DNA of 64,000 nucleotides, taken from the NCBI GenBank assembly GCA_017615275.1, contig JAGAAO010000071.1:1-64000 (forward strand), given 5' to 3'. Positions within the stretch are counted from its first letter, which is position 1. Each line of letters begins with the position of its first letter. This DNA is from Butyrivibrio sp. GTDB lineage: Bacteria; Bacillota; Clostridia; Lachnospirales; Lachnospiraceae. A program made the position numbers and the translations under genes. The notes under the pieces were generated by a model, which was not told the origin of the DNA, did no database searches, and saw only the letters and a program-made list of their open reading frames with translations. Below, piece after piece: positions 61,021-64,000 of this stretch.

Positions 61021-61058
61021 AGGGAATGTTTAATCAGTTTGTTGAGGGAGGATGAGTT

Positions 61059-61412
61059 ATGGGATTATTTGATTTTTTCAAGAAAAAGGAAATTATTTCT
61101 TTTGCAGAAATCGATTCGGTGAGTAAAGCAAAGAAAGAAGTCAGGAACGGCAATTTAGAAAAAATGTTTATTATGTCACCGATGTTTGGCGGCGCAACAG
61201 ATGAATCAAACATCCTATACGTTCCTGTCGGAGTAAATAAGATTAAGGAAAGCTATGACAATATGCTTGCTGATCTTGTTGAACAGGGAAAAGCAGTATC
61301 ATTTGATTGCACACCTGAATACAGAGGTGACAGCGTTGTTCCTTGTAAGATTACGCTTACCGCAGGGGGGGATGGAGAAGACACATTTAATCAGACAATA
61401 AATGTTTGGTAG
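61059..61412 (+). CDS. Small cytoplasmic protein of unknown function
   Basis: A 117-residue protein beginning MGLFDFFKKKEI. No signal peptide or membrane helix. The sequence alternates strand- and helix-like parts and ends with TLTAGGDGEDTFNQTINVW. GAGGGAGG precedes the ATG by about 8 nt, a strong signal. It starts 38 bp after the TACGTGAR array, which might therefore regulate it. Not recognised. Confidence 0.75.
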   Translation: MGLFDFFKKKEIISFAEIDSVSKAKKEVRNGNLEKMFIMSPMFGGATDESNILYVPVGVNKIKESYDNMLADLVEQGKAVSFDCTPEYRGDSVVPCKITLTAGGDGEDTFNQTINVW

Positions 61413-61483
61413 GATTTAAGAAGTATGGCGAGTACTTATGAAAAAAAGTGTTTGAAGTTCAAGTACAAGCCGTAGGAGAAATG

Positions 61484-61681
61484 ATGAAACTATTTCGGAT
61501 AGTGTTTTTGATTATAGCCTTAATATTGATTGTTGCGGGAGTTTTCATGATAGCAAACGGATCATTGGAAATGTATCCTACGAGTGAGCAGCAAGGAAAG
61601 GCTCATATAGCCGGAGCATTTTTGGATTTTGTCGGTGGAATAATAAGTATACTCACATATAATAAGAGTAAATATGAATAG
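61484..61681 (+). CDS. Small membrane protein
   Basis: About 65 residues with two hydrophobic segments (near residues 3-22 and 43-58), beginning MKLFRIVFLIIALIL. AGGAGA lies just before tandem ATGs at 61481/61484; a GTG at 61448 would lengthen it without a ribosome site. Its last bases overlap the next start by 8 bp. Function unknown. Confidence 0.6.
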   Translation: MKLFRIVFLIIALILIVAGVFMIANGSLEMYPTSEQQGKAHIAGAFLDFVGGIISILTYNKSKYE

Positions 61682-62159
61682 AAAAACGAGTTTTAAGAAA
61701 AAGATCATTATCAGTGTGCTGGGAGTTGCCGTTGTATTGGTAATCTTGAGCGTAAGTAAGGTTGGATATTATCTTGTTTGCAGGAAGGCTGCTATGGAAT
61801 TGGAAAAGCTCAATCTTCCACCGAATTGTGAGGTTTTTTGTCCAACAACGGCATGTGTATCGGATGTATATTGGGTACATGTTCGAGCAGAGAAAATTGT
61901 GTATTGTGATGAAGGAAAAGACTATATAGAACAGTATATGAAAGATAATAATTCCGAGTCGAGTCTTGAAGATATCAGTGTTTATGACGTGACAGGGGAA
62001 AGTGATACTGATATATTAGATTTCTATAGATTTTCGAAAGAGGATCAAGATAAGATTATGGAAGTTGGGGAAGATAAATATGCACATATAGTTTATTTTA
62101 AAGAAAAGCTTTGGTTCCCGATGTTCTGGTATAAATTTGAAAACATTGTTGTAGATTAA
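61674..62159 (+). CDS. Membrane-anchored hypothetical protein
   Basis: A 161-residue protein with one N-terminal helix (about 10-32) and an acidic, extracytoplasmic C-terminal region containing CEVFCPTTACVSD, whose cysteines could form disulfides. It overlaps the preceding gene, so the two are co-expressed. The c-di-GMP riboswitch begins 25 bp after its stop. Not recognised. Confidence 0.7.
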   Translation: MNRKTSFKKKIIISVLGVAVVLVILSVSKVGYYLVCRKAAMELEKLNLPPNCEVFCPTTACVSDVYWVHVRAEKIVYCDEGKDYIEQYMKDNNSESSLEDISVYDVTGESDTDILDFYRFSKEDQDKIMEVGEDKYAHIVYFKEKLWFPMFWYKFENIVVD

Positions 62160-62183
62160 GAACAGAAGTTGTGAATATATAGG

Positions 62184-62255
62184 ATTTGGCAAACATACAG
62201 TGATGTATGGACGCAAAGTTGTAAGTCTTTTATGTAAGATGGTTTGACTGCAAAT
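62184..62255 (+). ncRNA. Cyclic-di-GMP-I (GEMM) riboswitch
   Basis: Reading along the + strand: P1 5' strand ATTTGGCA, then the invariant GGCAAAC, then P2 CATACA-GTGA-TGTATG (six pairs with a GNRA tetraloop, 62194-62209), then GGACGCAAAG (62209-62218). P3 has an internal loop GTAAG/TGG resembling the tetraloop receptor (62217-62248). The 3' strand of P1 is TGCAAAT (62249-62255). This layout matches the GEMM-I consensus. The P1 3' strand is also the first arm of the terminator that follows, so ligand binding should favour read-through (an ON switch). Confidence 0.85.
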
Positions 62256-62289
62256 TGGTAGAGAAATCTGCTACATTTGCAGTTTTTTT
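62248..62289 (+). terminator. Riboswitch-controlled intrinsic terminator
   Basis: CTGCAAAT (62248-62255) pairs with ATTTGCAG (62275-62282), followed by TTTTTTT. The inner GTAG/CTAC pairing strengthens it. Its first arm is shared with P1 of the c-di-GMP aptamer. Confidence 0.9.
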
Positions 62290-62315
62290 ATTAAAGAGGA
62301 ATGTGGTAAGAGGTT

Positions 62316-62846
62316 ATGAAGAAAAAGTTTTTAGTATTTGTTTTTTTGATGGCTGTAGTGGCAGCTAATGTCGGTGTTATTGCAGTAAGAAGTGCAAGCG
62401 AAAATCAGAATACGGGAGTAGAAAAATCCAAGGTCGGACTTGAGCTTTTATATGAATGGCAGAATCAGGCGTTTGAGGTTAGTTCGGACTACAACCACAA
62501 TCTGAGCTATTGTGATGCGGATGAGCTGAAGCTTAATTGTGTCGCTGTAAATCTGTGTGCATATAACAACGCACAGCAGGACAATCAATTGACGGTTGAT
62601 GAAGTTGTTGATTACTTCAGTGAAGAATATGATTCCAACGGAGAACTCAAGGTTTATTCGAAACCTGAAGAAATCCATGATTACATTGATTGGTATTATC
62701 ACGGAGGAAGTGATTGTATCAAGGATTTTGGAGAGGGCTTTAATGACTATCTTCGCGAAAAAGGAAACAATGGATATAGTGATCTGAGCTACGAGGAAAC
62801 CTCTGCGGCTTTGAAAAATTACGTAAATGCTGAAATAGCAGAGTAG
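62316..62846 (+). CDS. Secreted hypothetical protein under c-di-GMP riboswitch control
   Basis: A 176-residue protein with an N-terminal signal sequence (about 4-24, KKKFLVFVFLMAVVAANVG) and no lipobox Cys, so it is probably released or anchored by the uncleaved helix. The mature part is acidic (Asp/Glu rich, several Cys). Family not recognised. GTAAGAGG precedes the ATG. It is the first gene downstream of the riboswitch terminator, so its synthesis should depend on c-di-GMP. Confidence 0.8.
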   Translation: MKKKFLVFVFLMAVVAANVGVIAVRSASENQNTGVEKSKVGLELLYEWQNQAFEVSSDYNHNLSYCDADELKLNCVAVNLCAYNNAQQDNQLTVDEVVDYFSEEYDSNGELKVYSKPEEIHDYIDWYYHGGSDCIKDFGEGFNDYLREKGNNGYSDLSYEETSAALKNYVNAEIAE

Positions 62847-62857
62847 CATTATATTAA

Positions 62858-63037
62858 GAATACATATGTGGTGGAGACGTTACTATTCAGAGCTCTCTTG
62901 CTCATTCTGGGGAAGTGGTACGAGCACCAGAAGAGCCGAAACATACTATTGATTGAGAAGAGTTTTGTGAAGGAGTAATCAGAAAAGATGGAACATTCTT
63001 TATTTTGCCTACTAAAATTATGAGGTTACAAAAATGA
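62858..63037 (+). pseudogene. Decayed protein-coding fragment with in-frame stop
   Basis: A frame from 62858 reads GGDVTIQSSLAHSGEVV and then RAPEEPKHTID, a TGA at 62954-62956, then EEFCEGVIRKDGTFFILP and ends TKIMRLQK. The protein-like composition on both sides of the TGA suggests a gene in which TGG (Trp) became TGA. There is no start codon at its upstream end, so it is also truncated. Its final stop overlaps the next ATG as ATGA, the usual sign of a former operon partner. Confidence 0.5.
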
Positions 63038-64000
63038 GTAAGATAGATTTTTTAAAAAATGAATATAAAAATGCAAGGGAGACAAATAGCGATTATAAGA
63101 TCGTGCATAAGGAACTTACAATAGAATTGTTCAATTTGGAAACCATATGGGTTGCGCTTTCAAGTAAACATTATAGTGTCGACAGCCATCTTAGTATACC
63201 GCTTATCTGCACAAAAGATTTTGATGGGATACCTGCTATCTATGTATTTTCAAAGGAGGAATATGCCATAGAATGGGCTAAATATTATAATTATTGTTCT
63301 CCCGATTCTGAGTATTACCTGGTTGGACAAGTGAATAAAGTACCATGTGATTTTTGTTCTTTATTCCAGATTGCAGCAGTATATGGTGCAAAAATGGTTT
63401 TGCTTGATGAAGGAGATATTCCTGTTCCTATTGGTCTTGGAGAAATATATGATAATAACAATATCGATCAAAGTAAAATAGATATGCCGATTTCACGTGG
63501 AGAGGTAGAAGCTGCATTTAATGAATCCGGATATCGATTTACTGTCAAGTTCACACCGCTTAAGGCTTTAAAAGTTAATGAGAACTCTAAAGATAATACG
63601 TTTGAAATCAGTCCGGACAGAGGAAGGGAGATAAAAAATCATATATTTGACGCTAGAACAGGTGCGGAACTGTATCATATGTTGATGGAAAAAGAGACAT
63701 TAAATGAAAACTGTTATCTCTTTACAGAAATAATGACCGCAATGTATCCGTTGGCAAGGCAAAGAAATGACGAGGATATGATGAGAGGTTTTGACATAAT
63801 CAAGGATGTTCTGGTCAAATGCATTTGGAAAAGATTATTTACTGACGGAAATGTTTTCATTCTTACTGATGAAGAAAATAAGCCTATAAAAGAAAAGTTT
63901 GTTTATGTAGCTTATACCGATTATTATATGTATTCAGGAAATTACAGGTATCATGCGATAAAAAGCGAAGAAGAAATATTTAAAGCTATGGAAGCAAATA
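63034..64000 (+). CDS. Hypothetical protein, possibly SseB-like, cut by the window end
   Basis: An open frame of at least 322 codons beginning SKIDFLKNEYKNARETN and still open at position 64000. GAGGT lies 7 nt before the ATG. The first 150 residues (IPAIYVFSKEEYAIEWAKYY; later MVLLDEGDIPVPIGLGE) recall the enhanced-serine-sensitivity SseB fold, but this is a weak impression only. No signal peptide or membrane helix is seen. Its start overlaps the stop of the decayed frame upstream. Confidence 0.6.
   Translation, partial: MSKIDFLKNEYKNARETNSDYKIVHKELTIELFNLETIWVALSSKHYSVDSHLSIPLICTKDFDGIPAIYVFSKEEYAIEWAKYYNYCSPDSEYYLVGQVNKVPCDFCSLFQIAAVYGAKMVLLDEGDIPVPIGLGEIYDNNNIDQSKIDMPISRGEVEAAFNESGYRFTVKFTPLKALKVNENSKDNTFEISPDRGREIKNHIFDARTGAELYHMLMEKETLNENCYLFTEIMTAMYPLARQRNDEDMMRGFDIIKDVLVKCIWKRLFTDGNVFILTDEENKPIKEKFVYVAYTDYYMYSGNYRYHAIKSEEEIFKAMEAN

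Noticed and set aside
61425-61475. 16-codon frame MASTYEKKCLKFKYKP before the small membrane gene
   Set aside because: Too short and without a clear ribosome site to call a gene.

Overview
The window is a contiguous piece of a chromosome from an anaerobic Firmicute, most likely Clostridia, family Lachnospiraceae (Butyrivibrio or a near relative is a guess). The indicators are a SCIFF peptide next to its radical SAM maturase, a fused SecDF, a PASTA-domain kinase, a DAP-type MurE, strong AGGAGG ribosome sites, frequent TTG and GTG starts and moderate GC. Nearly all genes are on the + strand; only the NusG-II/Gx-transporter pair and rpsT are on the - strand. No tRNA, rRNA, transposase, phage gene or CRISPR array was seen.

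Layout. 1-4.6 kb: end of a type I restriction locus (HsdR plus two small unknown proteins), followed by two tandem-repeat arrays. 4.6-11 kb: NusG-II and Gx transporter proteins, a His/Cys-rich coiled-coil surface protein, two CobW-type metal GTPases (one with a Cys/His-rich repeat) and a CmpB-type membrane protein. 11-16 kb: rpsT, lepA, hemW, a lipoprotein and a YfbR-like nucleotidase. 16-25 kb: an HD-domain protein, PilT, ComM, DprA, and two membrane proteins with GGDEF/EAL-type domains, of which only the second keeps EAL catalytic motifs. 25-34 kb: hisS, a CBS-domain exporter, the SCIFF system, secDF and recJ. 34-51 kb: murE, then the Firmicute housekeeping set priA-def-fmt-yugP...rsmB-rlmN-prpC-prkC-rsgA, interrupted by an ABC/FtsX exporter, a phosphopantetheinyl transferase and a histidine phosphatase. 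51-55 kb: methylglyoxal synthase, a lipoprotein and an adenosine deaminase fused to a Rossmann-like domain. 55-60 kb: a response regulator, ABC ATPase, two permeases, an erythromycin-esterase-like protein and a histidine kinase, which look like a sense-and-export unit. 60-64 kb: a gene-poor stretch with about eight consecutive RNA-like hairpins and an array of eight alternately oriented TACGTGAR sites, followed by small unknown genes.

The main non-coding find is a class I cyclic-di-GMP riboswitch with an overlapping terminator (62.18-62.29 kb) upstream of a secreted protein. It connects in theme with the EAL protein, its degenerate neighbour, the HD protein and PilT. The array at 60.79-61.02 kb, the paired hairpins with identical loop ends at 60.46-60.54 kb, and a recurring CGCAGGGATGCG hairpin (14.5, 31.95 and 60.57 kb) are the least explained structures. 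All functional calls come from reading motifs by eye; no database search was run.
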